This document shows positions 18,640 through 27,105 of a DNA stretch of 55,991 nt, piece by piece. Both the position numbers and the translations under genes were made by a program. Numbering within the stretch: position 1 is the stretch's first letter; the number at the start of each line of letters is the position of its first letter. The DNA comes from a bacterium BMS3Bbin05. Lineage in GTDB: Bacteria > Nitrospirota > Thermodesulfovibrionia > Thermodesulfovibrionales > BMS3Bbin05. The stretch lies in contig BDTO01000073.1 in NCBI GenBank assembly GCA_002897855.1, positions 1 through 55,991 on the forward strand. Reading direction: 5' to 3'. The notes below the pieces were generated by a model. The model did no database searches and was not told where the DNA came from. It saw only the letters and a program-made list of their open reading frames with translations.

Positions 18640-20100
18640 TTATGATGCTTTTAGTGCAACGTAAAACTTCCTGCCGTTTCTGTTTATGAAAAGTACGATA
18701 TTGTCTGTATCCTCTATGGAAGATGCAACTGCATTAAAATCATCAAGAGAACTTATGCGCTTTCTGTCAATTTCCTGAATCACATCGCCTTTACGGAGGC
18801 CTGCATCGTCTGCAGAGCTTGCGCTTTCAACATTAACTATTACAACACCTTTTTCGGACATCCCCAGTCCGAGCTGTCTGGCTATATCCCTGCTCAATTC
18901 AATTACTGTGATTCCTCCAAGAACCTCCTTCTTGATCTCTTCTCTTTCAATGACCGGACCGCTTTCGGAATATTCATGTGGTAATTCGGCAATCCTTATT
19001 CTGAGGTTCTGTGCTTTTTTATTTCTTACTATCCCGATCGCGAATTCGGAACCTATACGGCTCTGAGCTACTATATTCCTCAATACGGAAACATTGTCTA
19101 TCACCGTACCATTAAATGATATTATCACGTCTCCCCTTCTTATGCCCGCCTTTTCGGCGGGGCTGTCCTTGATTATGTCACTCACAAGGGCGCCTTTTGT
19201 ATTTTTAAGTCCGAAATTGTTAGCAAGCTCGGAATTTATGTCCTGGATGGAAACCCCGATCCACCCCCTGATAACTTTTCCGTTCTTTACCAACTGGCCG
19301 AACACATTTCTGGCCATGTTGCTGGGAACGGCAAAACCTATCCCCTGGTAACCACCGTTTCTTGAAAAGATCGCAGTATTTATACCAACAAGCTCGCCCC
19401 TGATGTTTACGAGCGGGCCTCCTGAATTTCCCGGATTTATGGCAGCGTCCGTCTGTATGAAATCCTCATAGTCTGCAATACCCACATTTGCCCTTCCAAC
19501 AGCGCTTATAATACCCATGGTAACAGTGTGGCTGAGTCCGAAGGGGTTGCCGATTGCAAGAATAAAGTCTCCCACACGCAGGGAGTCGGAATCTCCCCAT
19601 GGTATCGCGGGCAAATCTTCTGCGCTTATTTTTACAACTGCTACGTCTGTTTTTGGGTCAAGCCCGACGATCTTTCCCTTATAACTTGTCTTGTTATAGA
19701 GTGTGACCCTTATCTCATCAGCATTTTCTACAACGTGATAATTTGTTATTATGTAGCCGTTCTTTGATACGATAACCCCTGAACCAAGGCTCTGCTCCTT
19801 TTTTCTGTGCTTAAGTCCGTCTCTCTTGAACGGAGTAAAAAAATCGAACAGAGAATCATTAATGGTATTCTGTGAAACTCTCCTGGAAGTCGAGATGTTG
19901 ACAACCGCTGGAGATACATTGTTGACTATCCGGGCAAATGAACTGTCGGTCTTATTTATGTCCAATCGGACGCTGGCCGGTGAAGAATTCGATGGAATAA
20001 GCGGCCGGAAATAGTCATCATAAAAATAATAGTATGAAAAGACCCCAAGCACGAAACCCAGAATCAGTACGAATAAGAAAAAAAATATACCTTTTTTCAT
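18640..20100 (-). CDS. degP: HtrA/Do-like serine protease with two PDZ domains
   Basis: 486 residues. A signal anchor covers residues about 4-27. The trypsin-like domain holds the triad His122 (TNYHVV), Asp152 (TDVAVV) and Ser226 (GNSGGPL). PDZ1 is near 270-370 and PDZ2 near 400-480. It would act in the periplasm as an envelope quality-control protease. The subtype (DegP, DegQ or DegS) cannot be settled, but two PDZ domains argue against DegS. The ATG has no Shine-Dalgarno and sits 5 nt after a perfect TATAAT, so the transcript may be leaderless. Confidence 0.92.
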   Translation of the reverse strand: MKKGIFFFLFVLILGFVLGVFSYYYFYDDYFRPLIPSNSSPASVRLDINKTDSSFARIVNNVSPAVVNISTSRRVSQNTINDSLFDFFTPFKRDGLKHRKKEQSLGSGVIVSKNGYIITNYHVVENADEIRVTLYNKTSYKGKIVGLDPKTDVAVVKISAEDLPAIPWGDSDSLRVGDFILAIGNPFGLSHTVTMGIISAVGRANVGIADYEDFIQTDAAINPGNSGGPLVNIRGELVGINTAIFSRNGGYQGIGFAVPSNMARNVFGQLVKNGKVIRGWIGVSIQDINSELANNFGLKNTKGALVSDIIKDSPAEKAGIRRGDVIISFNGTVIDNVSVLRNIVAQSRIGSEFAIGIVRNKKAQNLRIRIAELPHEYSESGPVIEREEIKKEVLGGITVIELSRDIARQLGLGMSEKGVVIVNVESASSADDAGLRKGDVIQEIDRKRISSLDDFNAVASSIEDTDNIVLFINRNGRKFYVALKAS

Positions 20101-20105
20101 AATCT

Positions 20106-20134
20106 ATTATAATATTACAATTTCTAATTGTAAA
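20106..20134 (-). promoter_or_regulatory. Promoter of degP, predicted leaderless start
   Basis: On the minus strand TTTACA (20134-20129), a 17-bp spacer, and a perfect TATAAT (20111-20106) are followed by only 5 bases before the ATG. A sigma-70-type start about 6-7 nt after the -10 box would fall on the A or T of the start codon. There is no ribosome site to compete with this reading. Confidence 0.65.
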
Positions 20135-20279
20135 GCTGATGAGTATGCCCGTATATAAAAAATAAAAGTAATCTGTCGATTAACATTAATCGGGATCCGG
20201 CCTTTGACGAATGGGAGTAGAAAGGAGTATGGAATTCTGTTATAATATTTGGCCGTCAAAATACTTGAAGGAGGAATTG

Positions 20280-21428
20280 ATGCTGAAGAGATATTTACTT
20301 GCACCGGGGCCGACGCCGGTTCCGCCGGAGGTGCTGATGTCAATGTCCATGCCCATCATACACCACCGTTCGCCCGACTTTATTCCGGTTCTTGAGTCGG
20401 CCAAAGAGGGGTTGAAGTGGTTGTATCAGACAGATAACGATGTTCTTATTCTTTGCAGTACGGGGACGGGAGGTATGGTTGGAGCCGTAAATAACTTTTT
20501 TAATCCTTCCGAAAAAGTCATTGTCGTAAATGGGGGAAAGTTTGGAGAGCGCTGGACCAGGATCTGCAAAAGTTACGGACTTGATGTTACGGAGATTGAG
20601 GTCCGGTGGGGCTATGCGGTCAGGCCTGAACAGGTTGAAGAAGCTCTCAGGGGGAACCCTGACATTAAAGGGGTGTTTATCCAGGCTTCAGAAACCTCAA
20701 CCGGGGTTTATCATGATATAAAGACAGTAGCGGAGGTGGTTGGAAAATATGACGATACGCTCATGGTCGTCGACGCAATCAGTGCCCTTGTAGCCCACGA
20801 CCTTAAGACCGACGAATGGGGCATAGATGTCATGGTCGGCGGATCGCAGAAGGGCGTTATGCTCCCGCCGGGGCTTGCATTTGTAAGTGTCTCTGATAAG
20901 GCATGGGCCAGGGCGGAGAAATGTTCGATGCCGAATTTCTATTTCAATTTCAGGGCCGAACGGGAGAAACTCAAAAATAATCAGACTAATTTCACTTCTC
21001 CCGTAACACTGATAATCGGACTCAACGAGGTAATCGGGATACTGCGGAAGGAGGGGCTTGAGAATGCCTTTCACAGGCACGCACGTCTTGCACATGCTAC
21101 AAGAGAGGCTGTCAGGGCAACAGGTTTGAACCTGTTTGCAAAGGAATCGCCAAGCAATTCCGTAACCGCCATAGAGGCGCCCGCGGGGATTGACGGCCAG
21201 CTTATTTATAAGACACTCAGGGAGTCTTTTGGTGTGACTGCTGCAGGTGGCCAGGGTGATGCGAAGGGTAAGATATTCAGGATTGCTCATCTTGGGTATA
21301 CCGGTATATTTGATGTCATTACAGCTGTTTCAGCGGTTGAGATGACTCTTAAAAAGCTTGGCCATGATGTTAAACTCGGATCGGGTGTCGCTGTTGCAGA
21401 GGAACTCCTGATGGGGGATAAGGCATGA
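20280..21428 (+). CDS. Class V aminotransferase next to serA (serine-pyruvate/alanine-glyoxylate type)
   Basis: 382 residues from ATG 20280, which has GAAGGAGG 5 nt upstream. The frame extends 23 codons further without support. It is a fold-type I PLP enzyme: LLAPGPTPVPPEV at the N-terminus, STGTGGM for phosphate binding, VDAISALVAHD, and the PLP Lys in GGSQKGVMLPPG. Homologues act on serine, alanine, glyoxylate or pyruvate. Its stop overlaps the serA start (ATGA). Such serA-linked enzymes may replace SerC as the phosphoserine transaminase, which is my inference here. A TATAAT at about 20240-20245 may be its promoter. Confidence 0.85.
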   Translation: MLKRYLLAPGPTPVPPEVLMSMSMPIIHHRSPDFIPVLESAKEGLKWLYQTDNDVLILCSTGTGGMVGAVNNFFNPSEKVIVVNGGKFGERWTRICKSYGLDVTEIEVRWGYAVRPEQVEEALRGNPDIKGVFIQASETSTGVYHDIKTVAEVVGKYDDTLMVVDAISALVAHDLKTDEWGIDVMVGGSQKGVMLPPGLAFVSVSDKAWARAEKCSMPNFYFNFRAEREKLKNNQTNFTSPVTLIIGLNEVIGILRKEGLENAFHRHARLAHATREAVRATGLNLFAKESPSNSVTAIEAPAGIDGQLIYKTLRESFGVTAAGGQGDAKGKIFRIAHLGYTGIFDVITAVSAVEMTLKKLGHDVKLGSGVAVAEELLMGDKA

Positions 21429-23002
21429 AGGTGTTGGTAAGTGATAACCTTTCTCCAAAAGGGATAGAGATACTGAAGAAAGCGGGACTCCGGGTTGATG
21501 TCAAAACAGGGATGAGCCCTGATGAACTCAAGTCATGTATCGGTGAGTATGATGGGATAGTGATCAGGAGCGCTACGAAAATGACTTCGGATGTTATAGA
21601 AGCCGCTGAAAATCTGAAGGTAATAGGCAGGGCAGGCTCCGGGCTGGATAATGTAGACAGGAATGAGGCTTCGAAAAAAGGGATAGTCGTTATGAATACC
21701 CCGGGTGGAAACACGATTACAACCGCAGAACATGCATTTTCCATGATGATGTCTCTTGCAAGGAAGATTCCGCAGGCTACTGCATCTCTGAAGAAGGGGA
21801 AGTGGGAAAAGAAGAAGTTTATGGGCGTGGAGCTCTTTAACAAGACATTGGGGATAGTAGGAATAGGCAATATCGGCGGCCAGTTTGCAAAAAGGGCGCA
21901 CGGACTTGAGATGAATGTCATTGCTTATGATCCATTCCTGAGTGATGAGAAGGCAAGGGAGATGGGTGTGGAGAAGGTCGAGCTTGAAGACCTCTTTAAG
22001 AGATCGGATTTTATAACGGTCCATACGCCCCTTACTGCGGATACGAAATATCTTATTAATAAGGACAGTATTGCACTGATGAAGGATGGTGTAAGGCTTA
22101 TAAATTGTGCGCGCGGCGGCATTATTAATGAACAGGACCTCTATGATGCGATAAAGTCGGGCAAGGTGGCGGGCGCCGCCCTGGATGTTTTTGAAAAGGA
22201 ACCGCCCGCGGGCAATCCGCTTCTTGAGCTTGAAGAAGTAATTTGCACCCCCCACCTTGGAGCCTCAACGACCGAGGCACAGGAAAATGTGGCCGTCAAG
22301 GTTGCCGAGCAGATCGTGGATTATCTTGTAAATGGAACCATCAGGAATGCAGTCAATTTCCCGTCAATACCTGTCGACCAGATCCCGAGGATACAGCCAT
22401 ACATTACTCTTGCGGAGAAGATGGGAGCATTTGCATCTCAGATATACGAGGGCAGTATTTCGGAGATAACTCTGGAGTTCAGGGGGGAAGCCTCTGATAT
22501 CAATGCAGCGCCGGTTACCATTGCCGCTATTAAGGGGATACTGAATCCGATACTGGAAGAATCTGTGAATTTTGTAAATGCACCGTTCATAGCAAAAGAG
22601 AGAGGCATAGAGATTAAAGAGACGAAGAGCGAAGGATCGGGTGATTACCAGAACATGCTTGTTCTGAAGGTAAAGTATGACGGAAATGAAAATGAAATCG
22701 CCGGGACCCTTTACGGCAGGAAGGACCCGAGGATTGTTCGCATTGATAATTTCCCTGTGGAAGTTATGCCTGAAGGGATGCTGCTCTATATCCAGAACAA
22801 TGACATGCCGGGTGTTATCGGGAATATTGGCATGATACTGGGTGAGAATGGTATAAATATAGCCAGAATGCATTTCGGACGCGAGTTGAAGGGTGGAAGA
22901 GCAATATCCGTAGTAAGTGTTGATGCGGAAATCCCCGATGATATAGTTAATAAAATAAAGGCTATGCCGAATATCAATCAGGTAAAGATCATCAGGTTAT
23001 GA
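21425..23002 (+). CDS. serA: D-3-phosphoglycerate dehydrogenase, long form
   Basis: 525 residues, the long type with an intervening domain and a C-terminal ACT domain. It oxidises 3-phosphoglycerate to start serine synthesis. The N-terminal half shows GRAGSGLDNVD and the NAD fold GIVGIGNIGGQFA near 144-156. The catalytic Arg is in CARGG and the His in CTPHLGAST. The ACT region (about 450-525) starts at NNDMPGVIGNIGMIL and would bind serine for feedback. It is translationally coupled to the upstream aminotransferase, giving a two-gene serine unit. Confidence 0.95.
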   Translation: MKVLVSDNLSPKGIEILKKAGLRVDVKTGMSPDELKSCIGEYDGIVIRSATKMTSDVIEAAENLKVIGRAGSGLDNVDRNEASKKGIVVMNTPGGNTITTAEHAFSMMMSLARKIPQATASLKKGKWEKKKFMGVELFNKTLGIVGIGNIGGQFAKRAHGLEMNVIAYDPFLSDEKAREMGVEKVELEDLFKRSDFITVHTPLTADTKYLINKDSIALMKDGVRLINCARGGIINEQDLYDAIKSGKVAGAALDVFEKEPPAGNPLLELEEVICTPHLGASTTEAQENVAVKVAEQIVDYLVNGTIRNAVNFPSIPVDQIPRIQPYITLAEKMGAFASQIYEGSISEITLEFRGEASDINAAPVTIAAIKGILNPILEESVNFVNAPFIAKERGIEIKETKSEGSGDYQNMLVLKVKYDGNENEIAGTLYGRKDPRIVRIDNFPVEVMPEGMLLYIQNNDMPGVIGNIGMILGENGINIARMHFGRELKGGRAISVVSVDAEIPDDIVNKIKAMPNINQVKIIRL

Positions 23003-23079
23003 TTCTTATACTGCCGGATATGGTTTTTGTAGTTGAGGGTTTTTTTTTGAGTCCAAATAAAATATTAAGAGGTTTTTAA

Positions 23080-24378
23080 ATGTCTAAAGTGGTGGTGGTA
23101 GTAGGAAGCCAGTGGGGCGATGAAGGAAAAGGAAAGATTGTTGATTGCCTTGCAGGGAAAGCGGATTTGGTCGCAAGATTCCAGGGAGGGCATAATGCAG
23201 GACATACTGTTGTAATAAATGACAGGCAATTCATTCTTCATCTGGTGCCGTCCGGCATACTCCATCCCGGCAAGCTGTGCATTGTCGGTAATGGTGTGGT
23301 GATTGAGCCGGACGCCCTGATAAAAGAGATTGACGCTCTCAGGAAAGAGGGTATAGCTGTGGATGAAAATCTCAGGATAAGCAAGAGTGCCCATGTTATA
23401 ATGCCGTATCATATGGCGATTGAAAAAGTAAAAGAGGAAAGCAGGGGGGACAGAAAGATCGGGACGACGGGAAGGGGCATAGGGCCTTCCTATATGGACA
23501 AAATTTCACGTTCCGGGATAAGAATTGTTGACCTTCTCTGGCCTGAAGTATTCAGGGAGAAGCTGGATTCAAATCTTGAAGAAATCAATTTTATCCTCGA
23601 CAGGAAATATGGTGCGGATGTACTTGATGCTGATGAAATTTATGACAGGTATATGGGATACTCTGTGCTATTGAAAGATTATATCGATGATACCGATATT
23701 ATCGTAAACAGGTATATTGATGAAGGGAGAAACGTATTGTTCGAAGGGGCACAGGGGGCGCTGCTCGATGTCGATCATGGTACATATCCTTATGTAACCT
23801 CTTCAAGTCCGTCCGCAGGCGGCGCATGTACCGGTCTTGGTGTGGGCCCGACAAGGATAGATGATGTCCTTGGAATTGTCAAAGCATACACCACACGTGT
23901 AGGCGGCGGCCCTCTTCCCACCGAATTAAAGGATGAACTGGGTGAGCGGATCAGGGCCAGGGGTGGTGAGTACGGTGCCACTACCGGCAGGCCGAGGAGA
24001 TGTGGCTGGCTTGATCTGGTTGTTTTGAGACATTCTGCCAGGATAAACGGATTGACGGGTCTGATTATTACCAAACTTGATATCCTGGACGAGCTTGATT
24101 CGATTAAGGTCTGTGTTGCTTACAGGTATGGGGGACGAGTTATTGAAGATTTCCCCAAAGAGCTTGAAATTTTACGAAACTGTGAACCCATATTTGAAGA
24201 GGTTCAGGGATGGAAGACAAATACCGCCGGCATCACTGAATTCAAATTACTGCCTGAAAAGGCAAAAGATTATATAAGATTAATTGAGGGCAAACTCGAT
24301 GTGCCGGTCGATATAATCTCCACCGGACAAAAGAGAGACGAACTGATAATGATAAGGTCTCATTTTACCGGGCCGTAG
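23080..24378 (+). CDS. purA: Adenylosuccinate synthetase
   Basis: 432 residues, full length. It joins IMP and aspartate using GTP in AMP synthesis. GSQWGDEGKGKIVD (about 9-22), GGHNAGHTV, GTTGRGIGPSYMDK, EGAQGALLDVDHGTYPYVTSS and GRPRRCGWLD are all present. An AGAGG site lies before the ATG. The 77-bp gap after serA has a T-rich stretch but no strong hairpin. Confidence 0.97.
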   Translation: MSKVVVVVGSQWGDEGKGKIVDCLAGKADLVARFQGGHNAGHTVVINDRQFILHLVPSGILHPGKLCIVGNGVVIEPDALIKEIDALRKEGIAVDENLRISKSAHVIMPYHMAIEKVKEESRGDRKIGTTGRGIGPSYMDKISRSGIRIVDLLWPEVFREKLDSNLEEINFILDRKYGADVLDADEIYDRYMGYSVLLKDYIDDTDIIVNRYIDEGRNVLFEGAQGALLDVDHGTYPYVTSSSPSAGGACTGLGVGPTRIDDVLGIVKAYTTRVGGGPLPTELKDELGERIRARGGEYGATTGRPRRCGWLDLVVLRHSARINGLTGLIITKLDILDELDSIKVCVAYRYGGRVIEDFPKELEILRNCEPIFEEVQGWKTNTAGITEFKLLPEKAKDYIRLIEGKLDVPVDIISTGQKRDELIMIRSHFTGP

Positions 24379-24577
24379 CCCAAACCATAAATTGTCACCC
24401 CTGAAATAAATTCAGGGCAGGCTCTGAACCATGTGTCCCGAAAACTCCCGGGATATTGTTTCAAGGTTTTGTACTTCATTATTTTTATTAGATTTTGTAT
24501 CAACTTCAGAATGGCATAGGGGCTTTTCCCTGTTTGGGCAACAGCCCGTTACGAATTGAGAGGCCGGGAGAAACTAT

Positions 24578-25066
24578 TTGGCAAGAATTAATAAAAGAGG
24601 GCATAAACGTTATACCAGGAGGCTTAAAGTTGTTTTTAAGGATGCTGAACGGACATACACCTCTTTTTCAAGCGATATTTCAAATAGCGGCCTTTTCATA
24701 AGGACTAACAGGGCATTTGCCCCCGGCTCGATAATAAACATCGAGTTGTACCTGCCTGACGACTCGATTGCCTATCTGAAAGGCAAGGTCAAAAGGGCGG
24801 AAAAAACAGCGCTCAATGTTATAAAGAATGGCATGGGTGTTAAACTCCTTGAGGTTGATGGCAAATTCAGGAGATTTCTTAAAAAAGAATTCAGCGAAGA
24901 AGATGAGAAGGGTACCGGGCGCTATTCGGTCCCTCAGCCGGGAAATGAGGCTGAAGAATTTATTTTATTAAGGTGTGATTCGTGTAATGCAAAAAATAAA
25001 ATTAAGAAATCCATGCTTGATCTCGGGCTGAAGTGCGGCAGATGTGGAAAAGCATTACATCCCTGA
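24578..25066 (+). CDS. PilZ domain protein with C-terminal zinc ribbon
   Basis: 162 residues from TTG 24578 with GGGAG upstream. The PilZ domain (about 8-105) shows the c-di-GMP motif RGHKRYTRR at the N-terminus and DISNSGLF further on. A linker of about 25 residues follows, then a zinc ribbon with CDSC and CGRC pairs (about 136-158). It would bind c-di-GMP and pass the signal to a partner or nucleic acid through the ribbon. The end overlaps the comF start by about 25 bases. The 200-bp leader after purA holds only repeat fragments. Confidence 0.82.
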   Translation: MARINKRGHKRYTRRLKVVFKDAERTYTSFSSDISNSGLFIRTNRAFAPGSIINIELYLPDDSIAYLKGKVKRAEKTALNVIKNGMGVKLLEVDGKFRRFLKKEFSEEDEKGTGRYSVPQPGNEAEEFILLRCDSCNAKNKIKKSMLDLGLKCGRCGKALHP

Positions 25067-25761
25067 ATAGTTATTCATCAGTACTGAATCTGGTATTCCC
25101 TTCAGACTGTCCTGTTTGTAATAAACCCTCCGATTTGTATAAAACATCTCCTGTCTGTTTATCATGCTGGCAAAAGATTCAGATCCATGACGGAAAGGGA
25201 TGCAGGATATGTGCAGCAGTGACCGATTATAAGTCAACAGGTGTTTGCCAGGAGTGCAGGTTTATAAAGCCGGTGTTTGAGAGGATCCTATCCTATGGAG
25301 TGTATGAGGGAGTGCTGAAAGAGGTGATACACCTTGTGAAATTCAGGCGGATCAGGAGATTGGCGAGAGTGCTGGGGACTGAACTTTTGCACCTTGATAC
25401 CCCTGATGCGGACCTTGTGGTGCCTGTCCCGCTGAGTGTCCACGGACTTAGAAAAAGGGAGTTCAACCAGTCTGCTGTCATGGCGTCTGTGATTGCAGTC
25501 CGGAGAGGAATCAGGCTTGATATAACAAGCCTGGTAAAGGTTAAGGATACATGCCCGCAGTCAACTCTCTCCAGAATAGAGAGAAGAGAAAATGTGCGGG
25601 GAGCATTCCGGGTAAGTGAGAATTTGAAAGGGAAGCATGTAATCCTGGTGGATGATGTTGTGACAACCGGGGCAACGGCTAACGAATGTGCACGGGTACT
25701 GAAAAAAGCGGGAGCGGTTTCCGTAGTGGTAATCTGTGCCGCAAGAGCGAAAAATATCTGA
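25042..25761 (+). CDS. comF: ComF family amidophosphoribosyltransferase-like protein
   Basis: 239 residues from ATG 25042; a GTG three codons upstream is equally possible. The N-terminus has a zinc-finger region with CPVC, CLSC, CRIC and CQEC pairs. The C-terminal PRTase domain has the PRPP loop VILVDDVVTTGAT. ComF proteins support DNA uptake in naturally competent bacteria, though orthologues occur widely in species without known competence. It overlaps the PilZ gene, so the pair is co-translated. Confidence 0.88.
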   Translation: MWKSITSLNSYSSVLNLVFPSDCPVCNKPSDLYKTSPVCLSCWQKIQIHDGKGCRICAAVTDYKSTGVCQECRFIKPVFERILSYGVYEGVLKEVIHLVKFRRIRRLARVLGTELLHLDTPDADLVVPVPLSVHGLRKREFNQSAVMASVIAVRRGIRLDITSLVKVKDTCPQSTLSRIERRENVRGAFRVSENLKGKHVILVDDVVTTGATANECARVLKKAGAVSVVVICAARAKNI

Positions 25762-25829
25762 TTTTTTTGACTCTTCCGGTGTTTCTGTGGATAATAAAGC
25801 CATAACAACAGAAAAAAGAAAATTATTCT

Positions 25830-26084
25830 GCCACAGACTCTCACGGACTTCTTTTAAAGATTCTTTATTATTTTAAAACCTTAAAACCATATATAGAGTC
25901 TGTCCATAAATTACCATTTTTTATTTTTGTCATGCCCGAAGTCTTTAATCGGGCATCCAGAACTTATTGAAAAGACTGGATTCCGGCTTAAGGACTGCCG
26001 GAATGACAGATAGAGAGCCTGTCTTTTATGGACAGACTCTATATAGCCTTTTATTTTTTCTTTTAGTCTGTGTAAATCCGTGGC
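25830..26084. repeat. Dispersed repeat R2, copy interrupted by MITE D
   Basis: The left arm (about 25830-25895) and right arm (about 26040-26084) match the uninterrupted copy at 49543-49642. Matching parts include AAAGATTCTTTATTATTTTA on the left and TATATAGCCTTTTATTTTTT on the right. The ends TGCCACAGAC and CCGTGGC are roughly inverted, so R2 is itself a palindromic repeat. Confidence 0.75.
25896..26039 (+). repeat. Palindromic MITE-like element, copy D (144 bp), inserted in R2
   Basis: Ends GAGTCTGTCCATAAA and TTTATGGACAGACTC are perfectly inverted even though they differ from the other copies at the same positions on both sides. TATATA is duplicated on each side (25890-25895 and 26040-26045). 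The empty counterpart at 49543-49642 has a single TATATA at this point. Confidence 0.9.
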
Positions 26085-26241
26085 TAAATATGCCTTTAAG
26101 TCTTTTTTTCAGCCCTAAGCCTTCAACCTTTTTTAAAGTCTGTGTCCATTTGTGGCTGATAGTTATGTTTTTCTCTGTTTTTCTATCTCTGTTCCGGGGA
26201 AATAGGGCTCCATTGAAATATTCCGGACAGCATTGATTATT

Positions 26242-27105
26242 TCAGGTCAGATATCGCAGCGGATTCGATGAGGCGGCCATGTGGACGGCATCGGGATCGA
26301 AGCCGTTCCGGATGAGGAATTCGATAGATTCACTAAGAGTGATCCCGCTTCCGGCGAGGGTCCCGTCTCTGAGATAGATGGCTTTTTTATCCGATCTTTT
26401 TCCCTTGACTGAGTCTGATATCAGAACGGTCCTGTCCGGAGGTTTGATGGAAAAGATGAGGCTAAGTGTGTTGATATCGAGGTGAACCCCGTCTGCAATG
26501 ATTTCAATATAAATATCCTTATCCATGAGCCCGAAACCTGCAAGCCCCGGTTCCCTGTGGTGAAACGGACGCATTGCGTTAAAGAGATGTGTTATCCCCG
26601 TAGCTCCCGCTTTTTTCCCCTTTTCCGCTTCGCGAAATGTTGCATCAGAGTGCCCCATATTCACCTTTATCCCCATGTCTCTGCATTGGCTGATTACCCC
26701 GGTCGCACCTTTCAGTTCGGGGGCGATTGTGATTATTTTGATGCTGTCTTCATAGCCTGCAATTATACGCTTCAATGATTTAGATGAAGGGGGAAGCAAA
26801 TATTGCATGTTAAGGGCACCGGCCTTTATCGGGTTCAAAAAGGGGCCTTCCAGGTGGACACCGATTATTTCCGCACAGTCTCTCATGCCTTCACCTGATA
26901 TCTTTTCCATTGCCTTTTTGATCTTATCGATAGCGCTTCTCATGACATCGATATCATCCGGATATATGCTCAGGACTATCATGTTCGTGCCTTTTAATTT
27001 CTCTACACGTGCTATTTCCAGTATATCATCGATATTATCCGACGCAGTATCACAGCATTCGATGCCGTGAATATGAATATCAACAAGTTCAACCCCTTTT
27101 TTCAT
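26242..27105 (-). CDS. nagA: NagA-like N-acetylglucosamine-6-phosphate deacetylase, minimal form
   Basis: 287 residues, about 90 fewer than usual. The amidohydrolase barrel is intact: DIHIHG at 9-14, HLEGPFL, GHSDAT, THLFNAM, ADGVHL and the catalytic Asp in LISDS. Missing are the N-terminal strands before the barrel and the C-terminal tail that together form the beta-sandwich domain. The protein ends right after AASSNPLRYL. The ATG overlaps the pdxA stop (ATGA). It probably deacetylates GlcNAc-6-P or a related N-acetyl sugar phosphate; the shortened form makes the substrate uncertain. Confidence 0.78.
   Translation of the reverse strand: MKKGVELVDIHIHGIECCDTASDNIDDILEIARVEKLKGTNMIVLSIYPDDIDVMRSAIDKIKKAMEKISGEGMRDCAEIIGVHLEGPFLNPIKAGALNMQYLLPPSSKSLKRIIAGYEDSIKIITIAPELKGATGVISQCRDMGIKVNMGHSDATFREAEKGKKAGATGITHLFNAMRPFHHREPGLAGFGLMDKDIYIEIIADGVHLDINTLSLIFSIKPPDRTVLISDSVKGKRSDKKAIYLRDGTLAGSGITLSESIEFLIRNGFDPDAVHMAASSNPLRYLT

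Larger units (their letters stand above)
25762..26241. other. Repeat-filled gap between comF and nagA
   Basis: 480 bp without a gene. It holds a dispersed repeat beginning TGCCACAGACTCTCACGGAC (about 25830-26084) that is split by palindromic element copy D. Small ORFs here are repeat translations. comF and nagA converge on this gap. Confidence 0.7.
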
